Of a DNA stretch of 64,000 bases, positions 16,877-25,161 are shown one piece after another. The DNA is from JABWBR01 sp036741235. GTDB lineage: Bacteria > Bacteroidota > Bacteroidia > Chitinophagales > Saprospiraceae. The notes beneath the pieces were generated by a model. It did not search any database, had not been told where the DNA came from, and was given only the letters and a program-made list of their open reading frames with translations. Location of the stretch: contig DAINSQ010000005.1 of NCBI GenBank assembly GCA_036741235.1, positions 8,159-72,158 of the forward strand, written 5' to 3'. The translations under genes were made by a program, and so were the position numbers. Each line of letters begins with the position of its first letter. Position 1 is the stretch's first letter.

Positions 16877-17518
16877 CTAAAACAGCCCGTGCAATTCCGC
16901 GCTGACCAGGTTGATCACGTTGCCCAGGTCTTCGGGATTTTGCTTGAAATCAATATCGTCTGCATTAATAATTAACAACCGGCCCTCTTTGTAAGTTTCA
17001 ATCCAGGCTTCATAGCGTTCATTAAGGCGTTTGAGGTAGTCCAGGCTCATATTGCCTTCGTATTCGCGGCCGCGTGCCTGGATATGGGCTACCAGTGTCG
17101 GGATATTGGCGCGCAGGTAGATCAGCAGGTCGGGCGGTTGGATTTGCGACGACATCGTTTTGAACAAATCGAAGTAGTTTTGGAAGTCGCGAGTAGACAT
17201 CAGCCCCATATCGTGCAGGTTGGGAGCGAAGATGTAGGCGTCCTCGTAAATTGTGCGGTCTTGTACCACTGTGGTATCGCCCTGCAGGATTTTAAGGATC
17301 TGCTGGTAGCGGTTATTGAGAAAATAAATTTGCAGATTGAAAGACCAGCGCCGCATATCGAGGTAAAAATCGCTCAGATAGGGGTTATTCTCTGTCGATT
17401 CGTAGTGCACATCCCAGTTGAAATGCTTGCCGAGTTGCGTACAGAGTGTAGTTTTGCCTGCGCCGATATTGCCGGCAATGGCCACGTGTTTGATCTTGGG
17501 TGCTTGAGTTTGCTCCAT
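16877..17518 (-). CDS. Deoxynucleoside kinase
   Basis: 213 residues. The P-loop is AIAGNIGAGKTTL at 14-26. Other dNK hallmarks are YESTENNPYLSDFY (the substrate-binding Glu), VVQDRTIYEDAYIFA (DRS-like motif with Arg) and a lid with several Arg (QARGREYEGNM). The enzyme phosphorylates deoxynucleosides for DNA precursor salvage. Specificity (dA/dG versus dC/dT) cannot be told. First gene of the minus-strand unit dnk-yggS-yciI-SDR, with its own well-placed promoter. Confidence 0.94.
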   Translation of the reverse strand: MEQTQAPKIKHVAIAGNIGAGKTTLCTQLGKHFNWDVHYESTENNPYLSDFYLDMRRWSFNLQIYFLNNRYQQILKILQGDTTVVQDRTIYEDAYIFAPNLHDMGLMSTRDFQNYFDLFKTMSSQIQPPDLLIYLRANIPTLVAHIQARGREYEGNMSLDYLKRLNERYEAWIETYKEGRLLIINADDIDFKQNPEDLGNVINLVSAELHGLF

Positions 17519-17559
17519 AGTATTTACTTTGTCGCGCTTTTCTGTACGACTTACCCCGG

Positions 17560-17591
17560 CGAAAATAACACGCTATTTTTTAATGAGCAAA
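17560..17591 (-). promoter_or_regulatory. Promoter of the deoxynucleoside kinase unit
   Basis: Reading leftward: TTTG (17591-17588), 20 nt, TATTTTCG (17567-17560). One mismatch to the -7 consensus. Predicted leader about 35 nt. Confidence 0.6.
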
Positions 17592-17620
17592 ACAAATGAC
17601 CAAGGTTTGAACACTTCTTT

Positions 17621-17651
17621 TTTGAAAAACCTTTCGTTAGGGCTACCTTTG
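17621..17651 (+). promoter_or_regulatory. Promoter of the gatC-ABC unit
   Basis: TTTG (17621-17624), 19 nt, TACCTTTG (17644-17651): both boxes match the Bacteroidota consensus exactly. The predicted leader before gatC (ATG 17733) is about 75 nt. Confidence 0.75.
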
Positions 17652-17732
17652 GCGTTCGGCAGTCGACCTCTGCCGATAGCATATAACCGCCATTTGACGA
17701 TAAAAACCGGTCAAACTTCTATAAATATTGTT

Positions 17733-18026
17733 ATGAAGATAGATCAGCAATTAATTTCGAGGCTCGAGCAGTTGACCAGGCTGGAACTTACCGAAGCCGA
17801 AAAACAACGCCTGGAAGGCGATTTGAATAACATCCTGGCTATGGTTGAACGGCTGCAATCGCTCGATACCGCCGGGGTAGAGCCCCTGGCTTACATCAAT
17901 GACGAAGAAGAAAACCGCTGGCGAGAAGACGAAGTAGCCAACCAGGCGAGTCGCGAAGAGGCTTTGAAAAATGCCCCCGATAGCGATGATACCTACTTCC
18001 GGACGCCCAAGGTTATCGATTTATAA
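17733..18026 (+). CDS. gatC: Asp-tRNA(Asn)/Glu-tRNA(Gln) amidotransferase subunit C
   Basis: 97 residues from ATG 17733. An upstream in-frame ATG would lie before the promoter and is rejected. Family features: LEQLTRLELTEAEKQRLEGDLNNIL at the N-terminus, LDTAGVEPLAY in the middle, and FRTPKVID at the C-terminus. GatC stabilises the GatAB complex that converts misacylated Glu-tRNA(Gln) to Gln-tRNA(Gln). gatA and gatB are not in the window. The ABC ATPase gene follows 18 nt downstream. Confidence 0.95.
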   Translation: MKIDQQLISRLEQLTRLELTEAEKQRLEGDLNNILAMVERLQSLDTAGVEPLAYINDEEENRWREDEVANQASREEALKNAPDSDDTYFRTPKVIDL

Positions 18027-18044
18027 GTGTCATAATAACTTAAG

Positions 18045-18761
18045 ATGCAACAACCAATTATCTCAACCCGTCAGCTTCGCAAGATCTATATCATGGGCGC
18101 CACGCAGGTTAACGCACTGCAGTCTGTGGATATTGATATTCTTAAAAATGAATACGTAGCATTGATGGGGCCCTCTGGTTCCGGAAAATCTACCTTAATG
18201 AACCTGCTTGGTTGTCTTGATTCGCCTTCCAGCGGCGAATATTGGCTCAACGGCACCAATGTGAGCACCATGACCGACGGCGAACTCGCAGAGGTGAGAA
18301 ACAAAGAGATCGGTTTTGTATTCCAGACTTTCAACCTGCTACCCCGTCTTTCTGCGCTCGAAAACGTTGCGCTTCCGCTGGTATACGCAGGCATGAGCAG
18401 ACACGACCGCCTGGAGCGTGCCCGCGAGGTAATGAACGCTGTGGGACTTGGCGACCGGGTGGACCACAAACCCAACGAGTTGTCGGGCGGACAACGCCAG
18501 CGCGTGGCCATCGCCAGAGCCCTGGTCAATAACCCGTCGATAATCCTGGCCGATGAACCTACAGGTAACCTTGACACGAAGACTTCGCACGAAATTATGG
18601 GCATTTTTGAGGAGATACACCAGCAAGGCAATACGATAATATTGGTGACCCACGAAGCTGATATCGCCCAGCATGCCCATCGCATTGTGCGATTGCGCGA
18701 CGGGCTTATCGAAACCGACATGCGCAATGAACATATTGTGAGTATGCTCAATCCTGCATAA
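18045..18761 (+). CDS. MacB/LolD-type ABC transporter ATP-binding protein
   Basis: 238 residues. Walker A GPSGSGKST, Q-loop in FVFQTFNLLPRL, signature LSGGQRQRVAIA, Walker B IILADEPTGNLD, H-loop VTHEAD. The GNLDTKT extension and overall length fit the MacB/LolD (type VII mechanotransmission) group. The matching permease lies at 19339-20595, separated by the cobalamin adenosyltransferase gene; all are on the same strand with gaps of 6 and 10 nt. The cargo (a lipoprotein, drug or peptide) is unknown. Confidence 0.93.
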   Translation: MQQPIISTRQLRKIYIMGATQVNALQSVDIDILKNEYVALMGPSGSGKSTLMNLLGCLDSPSSGEYWLNGTNVSTMTDGELAEVRNKEIGFVFQTFNLLPRLSALENVALPLVYAGMSRHDRLERAREVMNAVGLGDRVDHKPNELSGGQRQRVAIARALVNNPSIILADEPTGNLDTKTSHEIMGIFEEIHQQGNTIILVTHEADIAQHAHRIVRLRDGLIETDMRNEHIVSMLNPA

Positions 18762-18767
18762 ATCGCT

Positions 18768-19328
18768 ATGGCTTTCCGCATATACACGAAAACAGGCGAC
18801 AAGGGGGAAACTTCGCTATTTGGCGGTAAACGCCTCCCCAAAAGCCATTTGCGCATCGATACGTACGGCACTGTTGATGAACTTAACTCGTTTATTGGCG
18901 TTGTGCGCGACAGTACCGGCGATGAAGGTATCCGGGCGATACTCAAAGACATCCAGGACCGCCTCTTTACTTTGGGAGCTAATCTGGCCAGCGACCCCGA
19001 AAAGCCCCTCGCTACGCCCGATATCCTCGATAGCGATATTGAAGCGTTGGAGAAAGCCATTGATACAATGACAGCAGATTTGCCGCCGCTGAAAAATTTT
19101 ATTCTCCCCGGCGGTCATACCACTGTATCTTTTTGCCACGTTGCCCGCTGTGTATGCCGCCGTGCGGAAAGATTGGCAGTGGCGTTAATGCACGAAGAAC
19201 CGGTAGACGAACAGATCATTCGCTATTTGAACAGGTTATCCGATTATTTATTCGTTTTAGCCCGGCAGTTGTCACAAAACCTCGGTGTTGAAGAGGTAAT
19301 CTGGCAACCGCGCCAGTCGGGCCAATAG
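18768..19328 (+). CDS. PduO-type cob(I)alamin adenosyltransferase
   Basis: 186 residues. IYTKTGDKGETSLFGG is the ATP-binding N-terminus of PduO-type enzymes, followed by RIDTYGTVDELNSFIG and, late in the protein, CHVARCVCRRAERLAV and RYLNRLSDYLFVLAR with the conserved Arg, Asp and Asn residues. It transfers the 5'-deoxyadenosyl group of ATP to cob(I)alamin, giving coenzyme B12 for enzymes such as methylmalonyl-CoA mutase. Its position between an ABC ATPase and its permease is odd for this function. Confidence 0.95.
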   Translation: MAFRIYTKTGDKGETSLFGGKRLPKSHLRIDTYGTVDELNSFIGVVRDSTGDEGIRAILKDIQDRLFTLGANLASDPEKPLATPDILDSDIEALEKAIDTMTADLPPLKNFILPGGHTTVSFCHVARCVCRRAERLAVALMHEEPVDEQIIRYLNRLSDYLFVLARQLSQNLGVEEVIWQPRQSGQ

Positions 19329-19338
19329 TACTAATGCC

Positions 19339-20595
19339 ATGAAAATCATTTTACGCACTATAAGCGAAAGCATCAGCCAGGCTTTCGGCCAATTGCGCGC
19401 AAACAAGCTGCGCAGCTTTTTGTCGCTGTTGGGAATCTCCATCGGCATCTTCTGTATCATCGGCGTATTGTCAGCCGTTGATTCTCTCGAAGACAACGTG
19501 CGTGGCAGCCTGGAAAAACTGGGTAACGATGTCATTTATGTGAAAAAATGGCCTTGGGCCGACCTTAGCGACAGCTGGTGGGATTACATCAAACGCCCTA
19601 ACCCCGATCACTCAGATTACGAGGTGATTGCCGAGAAGTCAAGATACGCCGAACTCGCTTCTTACCATGTCGTCATCGGATTTAAAACCCTGAAATATAA
19701 ATCCAACAGCGTTGAAAATGCAGTATTGATCGGATGCTCTGAGAATTTCTCGGAGATGTTTAAGGTTGAATACGACAAAGGCCGTTATTTTTCGCCGATA
19801 GAATACCATTACGGCAGCCCCAAGGCTATTTTAGGATATAAAGTAATGGAGGAATTGTTCGGCTCGCTTGAACCGATCGGAAAAACTATCAAGCTGGCCG
19901 GAAGGAACTATGAGGTCATCGGCGTCATTGAAAAAGCCGGCAATGATCTGCTCAACCCCCTCGATTTTGACGATTGCATTTTGGTATCATACCCCAACGC
20001 CCGCACCCTGGCAAACCTCAAGGCTACTCAGATATTCGATACTTCTGTGACGGTCAAAGCGGCCAACAATGTGCCGCTTAGCCAACTAAAGGATGAAGTG
20101 AAGGGGATTTTGCGAGCCCACCACCGCTTGCGTCCCAGAGAAACTGACGACTTTTCACTCAACGAGCTATCGATGATTTCCAGTTTTTTCGATTCGTTTT
20201 TTAACGTGTTGAACTTGTTGGGGATTGTCATCGGCGCTTTTGCGATGCTGGTGGGAGGCGTAAGCGTAGCCAATATTATGTTCGTTTCAGTTAAAGAAAG
20301 AACCAATATTATCGGCGTGAAAAAAGCGCTTGGCGCCAAGCGCTACATTATTTTGATGGAATTTCTCATCGAATCCATTATACTTTGTATTATCGGCGGT
20401 ATTATGGGCCTGTTGCTGGTGCATTTTATCACCAAAATATTGACGGCAGCTATCGATTTTAATCTTTATCTCGATTTCGGCAATATTATGCTAGGCCTGA
20501 TTTGCTCGATTTCTATAGGAGTGATTGCCGGGTTTATCCCCGCGGTGCAGGCCTCCAAACTGGATCCAGTTGTGGCTATGAGGCAGGGTGCGTAA
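19339..20595 (+). CDS. MacB-like ABC transporter permease
   Basis: 418 residues. One N-terminal helix (LSLLGISIGIFCIIGVLSAV, about 32-51) is followed by a ~200-residue periplasmic MacB domain, then three C-terminal helices (LLGIVIGAFAMLVGGVSVAN, FLIESIILCIIGGIMGLLLV, IMLGLICSISIGVIAGFIPA). VKERTNIIGVKKALGAKR is the coupling region of FtsX/MacB permeases. PAVQASKLDPVVAMR is the family end. Works with the ATPase at 18045-18761. Confidence 0.92.
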   Translation: MKIILRTISESISQAFGQLRANKLRSFLSLLGISIGIFCIIGVLSAVDSLEDNVRGSLEKLGNDVIYVKKWPWADLSDSWWDYIKRPNPDHSDYEVIAEKSRYAELASYHVVIGFKTLKYKSNSVENAVLIGCSENFSEMFKVEYDKGRYFSPIEYHYGSPKAILGYKVMEELFGSLEPIGKTIKLAGRNYEVIGVIEKAGNDLLNPLDFDDCILVSYPNARTLANLKATQIFDTSVTVKAANNVPLSQLKDEVKGILRAHHRLRPRETDDFSLNELSMISSFFDSFFNVLNLLGIVIGAFAMLVGGVSVANIMFVSVKERTNIIGVKKALGAKRYIILMEFLIESIILCIIGGIMGLLLVHFITKILTAAIDFNLYLDFGNIMLGLICSISIGVIAGFIPAVQASKLDPVVAMRQGA

Positions 20596-20605
20596 TGGAT
20601 ATGCG

Positions 20606-21100
20606 CTACTTTAGAAACACGGCATAATGGCCCGGCGTCTGAATCTGCACATCAATGTCTTCCTGGAGCGTAGTGGCCAGTGAAAGCCCGACATAGTCAA
20701 CTTTTACAGGAAAGGATTTATGCTTTCGGTCTACTAGTACAGCTACTTCAACTTTGCGGGGAAGCACCTCCATAAGCGGTTTGCACGCGTAAAAGATAGT
20801 GCGGCCGGTATTGGCTACATCGTCTACCACGATCACTGTTTTGCCTTCAAAAGCGGATAGCGGCAACGCTGTCTGTATTGGCGAGCTAAGCGGCTGGGCA
20901 GGATTGAGGCGAATGCGCGTGAGCTGCAAGGAGATTTTTGTAAGTGGGCGCAGTTCCTGTACCAGGATTTCAGCAAATCCATAGCCGTTATTGTTGATTC
21001 CGGCAAAAATCAATTCTTGTTCGCCATCGTTGTTTTCCAATATTTCGATGGCCAGCCTTTTTATTTTTTGTACGACTTGTCGATGATTAAGTAGCTCCAT
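20606..21100 (-). CDS. PyrR-like phosphoribosyltransferase
   Basis: 164 residues from MELLNHRQVVQKIKRLA; a 6-residue longer frame would cross the -7 box. The PRPP loop VIVVDDVANTGRT is the diagnostic motif. The length and the flexible hood DRKHKSFPVKVDYVG resemble PyrR/hypoxanthine-type PRTases. PyrR proteins regulate pyrimidine operons and may have uracil PRTase activity; which role holds here is unknown, since no pyrimidine genes are nearby. A stand-alone minus-strand gene between two plus-strand units. Confidence 0.85.
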   Translation of the reverse strand: MELLNHRQVVQKIKRLAIEILENNDGEQELIFAGINNNGYGFAEILVQELRPLTKISLQLTRIRLNPAQPLSSPIQTALPLSAFEGKTVIVVDDVANTGRTIFYACKPLMEVLPRKVEVAVLVDRKHKSFPVKVDYVGLSLATTLQEDIDVQIQTPGHYAVFLK

Positions 21101-21105
21101 GATGG

Positions 21106-21113
21106 CAAAGGTA
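21106..21113 (-). promoter_or_regulatory. -7 box (TACCTTTG) directly before the PRTase start; likely leaderless
   Basis: Exact TAnnTTTG match ending 5 nt before ATG 21100, so transcription should begin at about the start codon. No good -33 box was found at 19-21 nt. Confidence 0.5.
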
Positions 21114-21159
21114 AGCATGAAATGCCATAAATTATTAACTTGGCAGCCAAATAGGACGT

Positions 21160-22470
21160 ATGATACAGCAATTGCTTTTTATTGTTGTAGCCGGGGCGGC
21201 TTTTTATCTCGCTTTCAGGCAATTCAGCCGGGTTCGGCGCAATATTTTACTGGGCAGAGATACAATACTGCCCGGCAATAACGCCCAACGACTACGCAAT
21301 GTGTTGTTGGTTGCCTTTGGGCAGCAGAAGATGTTCAAAAACTGGCTGCCGGCCGTTTTTCATTTGTTTATCTATGTAGCTTTTGTAATCACGCAGATAG
21401 AACTCATAGAAATCTTTGTAGATGGTATTTTCGGCGTGCATCGCTTTTTTGCCCCAATGCTGCAAGGTTTTTACACATTTGTGATCAGTTTTATCGAAAT
21501 ATTGTCGCTGTTGGCTTTTGTCGCCACCGTCATTTTTCTGTTTCGCCGCAATGTGCTCAATGTGGCGCGTTTCCAGAAGCCCGAACTCAAGGGCTGGCCT
21601 GCCCGCGACGCCAATCTCATCTTGTTAGGAGAAATCATCTTGCTGGTGGGTATATTTAGTATGAACGGAGCTGATTATCTGCTTCAGCACCTTGACCCCG
21701 CTCATTATCCAAGTACCGGCAAACTGGCGGTAAGCAGTTGGCTGGGGCCGGCGTTGTTTGGCGGGCTTGAACACGACACTATCGTAGCGGTGGAGCGCTT
21801 CGGCTGGTGGCTGCATACTTTGACGGTACTTGGCTTTTTGGTGTATTTGCCTTATTCAAAACACCTACACATCCTGTTGGCGTTTCCCAATACCTACTAC
21901 GCTCCGCAACAGCCGCGCGGCGAGATGGAAAATATGCCCGCAGTGATGAACGAAGTAAAGAGCATGATGGGACTGGGGCCGGAAACACCCCCCAGCGATG
22001 AAATGCCGGTATTTGGCGCCGCTGACGTGACCCAGCTCTCCTGGAAAAACCTGCTGGATGCCTATACCTGCACGGAATGCGGCCGCTGTACGGCGGCCTG
22101 CCCGGCTAACCTGACCGGCAAAAAACTGTCGCCCCGCAAAATAATGATGGATGTGCGCGACAGGATGGAAGAAATCGGCAAAAACCTGGATAGCGGCAAG
22201 GCCGCTTCTATTACCGAATATCAGGATGGGAAAAATCTGTTTGACTATATCAGCCGCGAGGAAATTCACGCCTGCACTACCTGCAACGCCTGTGTAGAAG
22301 CCTGCCCGGTGATGATCAATCCGCTCGATATCATCCTTCAATTGCGGCGCTACGAAATCCTGACCGAGTCAAGCGGCCCTCAAGAGTGGCTGCCGATGTT
22401 TAATAGTTTAGAAAACAGTGGTTCCGCCTGGGCGATGAGCGTTGAGCGCGACCAGTGGGCAAAAAATTGA
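21160..22470 (+). CDS. Membrane 4Fe-4S protein with NarI-like helices (electron transfer)
   Basis: 436 residues. Five membrane segments precede residue ~250 (for example LLFIVVAGAAFYLAF, AVFHLFIYVAFVITQIELI, and LHTLTVLGFLVYLPYSKHLH), with His residues placed as in heme-b-binding NarI-like domains. Two 4Fe-4S clusters follow: CTECGRCTAACP and CTTCNACVEACP. Together with the next gene this makes the parts list of membrane-bound Fe-S oxidoreductases of the heterodisulfide reductase group. It probably feeds electrons to menaquinone. Its 3' end nearly abuts the next gene. Confidence 0.85.
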   Translation: MIQQLLFIVVAGAAFYLAFRQFSRVRRNILLGRDTILPGNNAQRLRNVLLVAFGQQKMFKNWLPAVFHLFIYVAFVITQIELIEIFVDGIFGVHRFFAPMLQGFYTFVISFIEILSLLAFVATVIFLFRRNVLNVARFQKPELKGWPARDANLILLGEIILLVGIFSMNGADYLLQHLDPAHYPSTGKLAVSSWLGPALFGGLEHDTIVAVERFGWWLHTLTVLGFLVYLPYSKHLHILLAFPNTYYAPQQPRGEMENMPAVMNEVKSMMGLGPETPPSDEMPVFGAADVTQLSWKNLLDAYTCTECGRCTAACPANLTGKKLSPRKIMMDVRDRMEEIGKNLDSGKAASITEYQDGKNLFDYISREEIHACTTCNACVEACPVMINPLDIILQLRRYEILTESSGPQEWLPMFNSLENSGSAWAMSVERDQWAKN

Positions 22471-22475
22471 TTTGT

Positions 22476-23270
22476 ATGAGCCAATTTCCAATTCGCACGA
22501 TGGCCGATATGGCGGCAGCAGGAGAAACGCCTGATATTGTTTTCTGGGTGGGCTGCGCCGGCAGCTATGATGCCCGTGCACAGAAAGTGACGCTGGCCTT
22601 TTGTAAGATTCTACACGAAGCGGGTATTTCTTTTGCCATACTGGGTAGTGAAGAACGCTGTACGGGCGATCCTGCGCGTCGCGCCGGCAACGAATTTATT
22701 TTTCAAATGCTGGCCCTCCAAAATGTTGAAACCCTTAATATGTATGGGGTTAAAAAAATCGTTACCGCCTGCCCGCATTGCTTTAATACCCTCAAAAATG
22801 AATACCCTGCGCTGGGCGGCAATTACGATGTGGTACACCATACCCAGCTATTACAGCAACTAATGGGAGAAGGCCGCATCAAAATGAAGGAAGGCGGCGT
22901 TTTTAAAGGCAAACGCATCACCTATCACGATTCCTGCTATATGGGCAGGGTCAACGGCGTATATGAAGCGCCCCGGGCCGTCCTCGAAGCGCTTGACGCC
23001 GACCTGGCAGAAATGAAACGCAGCCGTGCCAATGGCCTCTGCTGCGGCGCCGGCGGCGCGCAAATGTGGAAAGAAGACGAACCCGGCGAAAAACGCATCA
23101 GCATCGAAAGGGCCGAAGAAGCCCTGGCAACCGGCGCTCAGGTAATAGCGGTAAATTGCCCTTTTTGTCTGACTATGATGACCGACGGGGTCAAAGCCAA
23201 AGACAAACAAGATGAGGTGATGGTGTACGATCTTTCAGAATTGATATTGCAATCGGCTAATATTGAATAA
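22476..23270 (+). CDS. (Fe-S)-binding protein with two CCG domains
   Basis: 264 residues from ATG 22476; a GTG at 22455 inside the upstream gene is an alternative. Two cysteine-rich CCG domains are visible. The first runs through WVGCAGSYD, EERCTGDPARR and TACPHCFNTLK; the second through HDSCYMGRVNG, NGLCCGAGGAQMW and NCPFCLTMM. In HdrB/GlcF/LutA-type proteins these bind non-cubane or 4Fe-4S clusters at the catalytic end. It is the soluble partner of the preceding membrane protein; the two correspond to one fused protein in other bacteria. Confidence 0.88.
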   Translation: MSQFPIRTMADMAAAGETPDIVFWVGCAGSYDARAQKVTLAFCKILHEAGISFAILGSEERCTGDPARRAGNEFIFQMLALQNVETLNMYGVKKIVTACPHCFNTLKNEYPALGGNYDVVHHTQLLQQLMGEGRIKMKEGGVFKGKRITYHDSCYMGRVNGVYEAPRAVLEALDADLAEMKRSRANGLCCGAGGAQMWKEDEPGEKRISIERAEEALATGAQVIAVNCPFCLTMMTDGVKAKDKQDEVMVYDLSELILQSANIE

Positions 23271-23278
23271 TTTATAAT

Positions 23279-23767
23279 ATGTCTAATGCTATTGATGTCA
23301 TGGATCCGCAACAAACGCGCGTGTGGGTCTATCAAGCCAACCAACCTTTTTCGTCGCAAGACATACCCGAAATACGCCGGCAATTGAACGACTTTGCCCG
23401 GCAATGGGTTAGCCACAACCGCCGGCTATTAGCCGCAGGAGAGGTGCTCCACGATCGCTTTGTGGTGTTGATGGCCGACGAAAGCCACGTGGATGCCGGC
23501 GGCTGCTCTATTGACCGGTCGGTGACATTTCTGAAAGGGTTGCAGGCAGCTTACGGCGTCGATCTGTTTGATCGCATGCGATTTTCTTATCTGGACAAAA
23601 ACGGCGATGTTCATACCGTAGACCGGCCCACATTTGCCCGTTTGTATGCCGAAGGCTTTATTGACGACCAGACGCCGGTTTTTGATACCTTGGTAGCCAA
23701 CAAAGCCGATTTTGACAGGGCTTTCGTTAAACCCCTTGCCCAAAGTTGGCACAAAAGAATGGTTTGA
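23279..23767 (+). CDS. Conserved Bacteroidota protein of unknown function linked to Fe-S genes
   Basis: 162 residues, no signal peptide or membrane segment. Notable blocks: VWVYQANQPFSSQDI, RRQLNDFARQWVSHNRRL, FVVLMADESHVDAGGCSIDRSV and the C-terminal SWHKRMV. The DES...GGCSIDRS block, with a single Cys, looks like an active or binding site. I recall this family as common in Bacteroidota and sometimes labelled ATPase, but no Walker motif is present, so that label is not supported. It begins 8 nt after the CCG gene, which suggests a shared operon. Confidence 0.75.
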   Translation: MSNAIDVMDPQQTRVWVYQANQPFSSQDIPEIRRQLNDFARQWVSHNRRLLAAGEVLHDRFVVLMADESHVDAGGCSIDRSVTFLKGLQAAYGVDLFDRMRFSYLDKNGDVHTVDRPTFARLYAEGFIDDQTPVFDTLVANKADFDRAFVKPLAQSWHKRMV

Positions 23768-23858
23768 TAGCTTTTTATCGGTTGTTCTGCCGCACTCATA
23801 TAATTTACTTGACTCAAGTGGCGATATGGCCTAACTTGCAAGTATAAATGGCTGTATC

Positions 23859-24326
23859 ATGATAGGCAAAGTAAAACAATGGCTGGGCATCGAAGGCGTC
23901 AAACTGGAATTGATGCTCCCCGAAGAAGTGTATGAGAAAAGCGGGTTTGTAGTGGGCAAAATTCTGCTGCAATCGATGAATGCCCAAACTGTATCGAGTA
24001 TCAAACTAGTACTCATTGAACGTTATACCCGCGGTCGTGGCGCCGAAAAACTTATCGACGAATACGAGATTGGCTCCACCCTGATCAATCGCACTATTGA
24101 AATTCCGATGAACGGCGCGGTAGAAATTGATTTTCAACTGCCGTTTAAGCTGGCAAAATCCAATATCGAGCAGTTCGGAAGCCGGAATATGCTCTTCGGA
24201 GGTATTGCCGCCGCCGCTAAAATGATCAATAATGTCAAGTCGGAGTATCGCGTAGAGGCAGAAGCTGTCGTGAAGGGCGTGGCGCTTAATCCATTTGATA
24301 AAAAAAGCCTCGTGATTAAAAGTTGA
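23859..24326 (+). CDS. Spo0M-like (SpoOM) arrestin-fold protein
   Basis: 155 residues resembling the N-terminal part of Spo0M-type proteins: MIGKVKQWLGIEGVKLELMLP, YEKSGFVVGKILLQS, and then a strand-rich region ending FQLPFKLAKSN. The fold is arrestin-like. In Bacillus, Spo0M affects sporulation and shape; non-sporulating bacteria also have it, and its role there is unknown. Shorter than Spo0M (~258 residues), lacking the second half. A clear terminator follows. Confidence 0.72.
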   Translation: MIGKVKQWLGIEGVKLELMLPEEVYEKSGFVVGKILLQSMNAQTVSSIKLVLIERYTRGRGAEKLIDEYEIGSTLINRTIEIPMNGAVEIDFQLPFKLAKSNIEQFGSRNMLFGGIAAAAKMINNVKSEYRVEAEAVVKGVALNPFDKKSLVIKS

Positions 24327-24349
24327 TATAAATGCTGATATTCATATGA

Positions 24350-24384
24350 AAAGCCCCGCACCCCATTCTGGCGTGCGGGGCTTT
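24350..24384. terminator. Two-way terminator hairpin between converging genes
   Basis: AAAGCCCCGCAC (24350-24361) and GTGCGGGGCTTT (24373-24384) form a perfect 12-bp stem with an 11-nt loop. A pyrimidine-rich CCCCTTTCT follows on the plus strand. It sits between the Spo0M-like gene and the minus-strand lipoprotein gene. Confidence 0.85.
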
Positions 24385-24413
24385 CCCCTTTCTATTACTA
24401 ATTGATTAAGCGT

Positions 24414-25124
24414 CTATTGTCCGCCGCCGTGCCCATGGCCATGTCCATGACCGCCACCGGGACCTCCGCCATGACCGCCGCCGCCGTGGCCGCCTCCATC
24501 TTCATTATCGTCATCGTCATCATCGCCGCCGCCGTTGCCGGGGCCTCCGTGGCCTCCGCCGGATGGCAGGGTAACTTCTTCTACGAAATTGCCATTGGCG
24601 TCAAATACAACACCAACGTGGTTACTCAAGATAACCAGTGTTGTGCCGTCGGGGCGAAGTATTGCCTTAACTACCGTTACTGAGTCCGGGTAATTGGTTG
24701 TCAGATAATCCGTGATGGTTGAAGCAAGCGAATCCACAGGGATCAGCGTGCCGTGGTGGTGACCGCCGCCGCCTTGTCCGCCGTGATGGTGGCCGGTAAG
24801 CGTAACTTCTTCAACAAAATTGCCGTTGGCGTCAAATACTACCGCAACGTGGTTGCTAAGTACTACGATGTAATTGCCTTCATCGGTGAGAAACGCGCGA
24901 TGAATCTCGATGGAATCGGCGTAGTTGGCGTTGATGTAATCGAGAATCACCGAAGGAAGGGAATCTACGCTGATAGCATCACCATTGTGATGACCGCCGC
25001 GACTTTCCAGGCTGATCGTGTCCAGATCATTGTCTGACGTAACATCTTCTTTGGTGCAAGAACTTGCCACGATGGCTAGTGCCAGCACAACGGCGGGCAG
25101 CCATTTAATCAAAGCTATTTTCAT
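24414..25124 (-). CDS. PepSY-like lipoprotein with His/Gly-rich tail, predicted surface-exposed
   Basis: 236 residues. A signal peptide ends in the lipobox VASSC (Cys23), followed by TKEDV, which fits the X-K-(D/E)2-X surface-export signal known from Capnocytophaga lipoproteins. Two similar ~60-residue PepSY-like units follow: about 50-112 (VDSLPSVILDYINANY ... VVFDANGNFVEEVTL) and 126-188 (VDSLASTITDYLTTNY ... VVFDANGNFVEEVTL). They are joined by a His-rich linker (GHHHGGQGGGGHHHG). The tail from ~189 is Gly/His with an Asp run, ending GHGHGHGHGGGQ, which suggests metal binding. It has its own ECF-like promoter and lies beside the sigma operon, so it is a probable regulon member. Confidence 0.85.
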   Translation of the reverse strand: MKIALIKWLPAVVLALAIVASSCTKEDVTSDNDLDTISLESRGGHHNGDAISVDSLPSVILDYINANYADSIEIHRAFLTDEGNYIVVLSNHVAVVFDANGNFVEEVTLTGHHHGGQGGGGHHHGTLIPVDSLASTITDYLTTNYPDSVTVVKAILRPDGTTLVILSNHVGVVFDANGNFVEEVTLPSGGGHGGPGNGGGDDDDDDNEDGGGHGGGGHGGGPGGGHGHGHGHGGGQ

Positions 25125-25161
25125 GCTGTGACTGAATTGATTGAAGTGAAAAAATGTTTAA

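Noticed and set aside
17529..17732. 68-residue upstream extension of GatC
   Set aside because: It would start before the promoter at 17621-17651, and GatC proteins are normally about 95-100 residues.
18086..19060. A 324-residue open frame on the minus strand
   Set aside because: It covers the ABC ATPase and adenosyltransferase genes, both of which have diagnostic motifs; the frame is Ser/Arg-rich noise.
24402..24683. A plus-strand Ala/Val-rich frame resembling a membrane peptide
   Set aside because: It is the reverse complement of the Gly/His codons of the lipoprotein tail.
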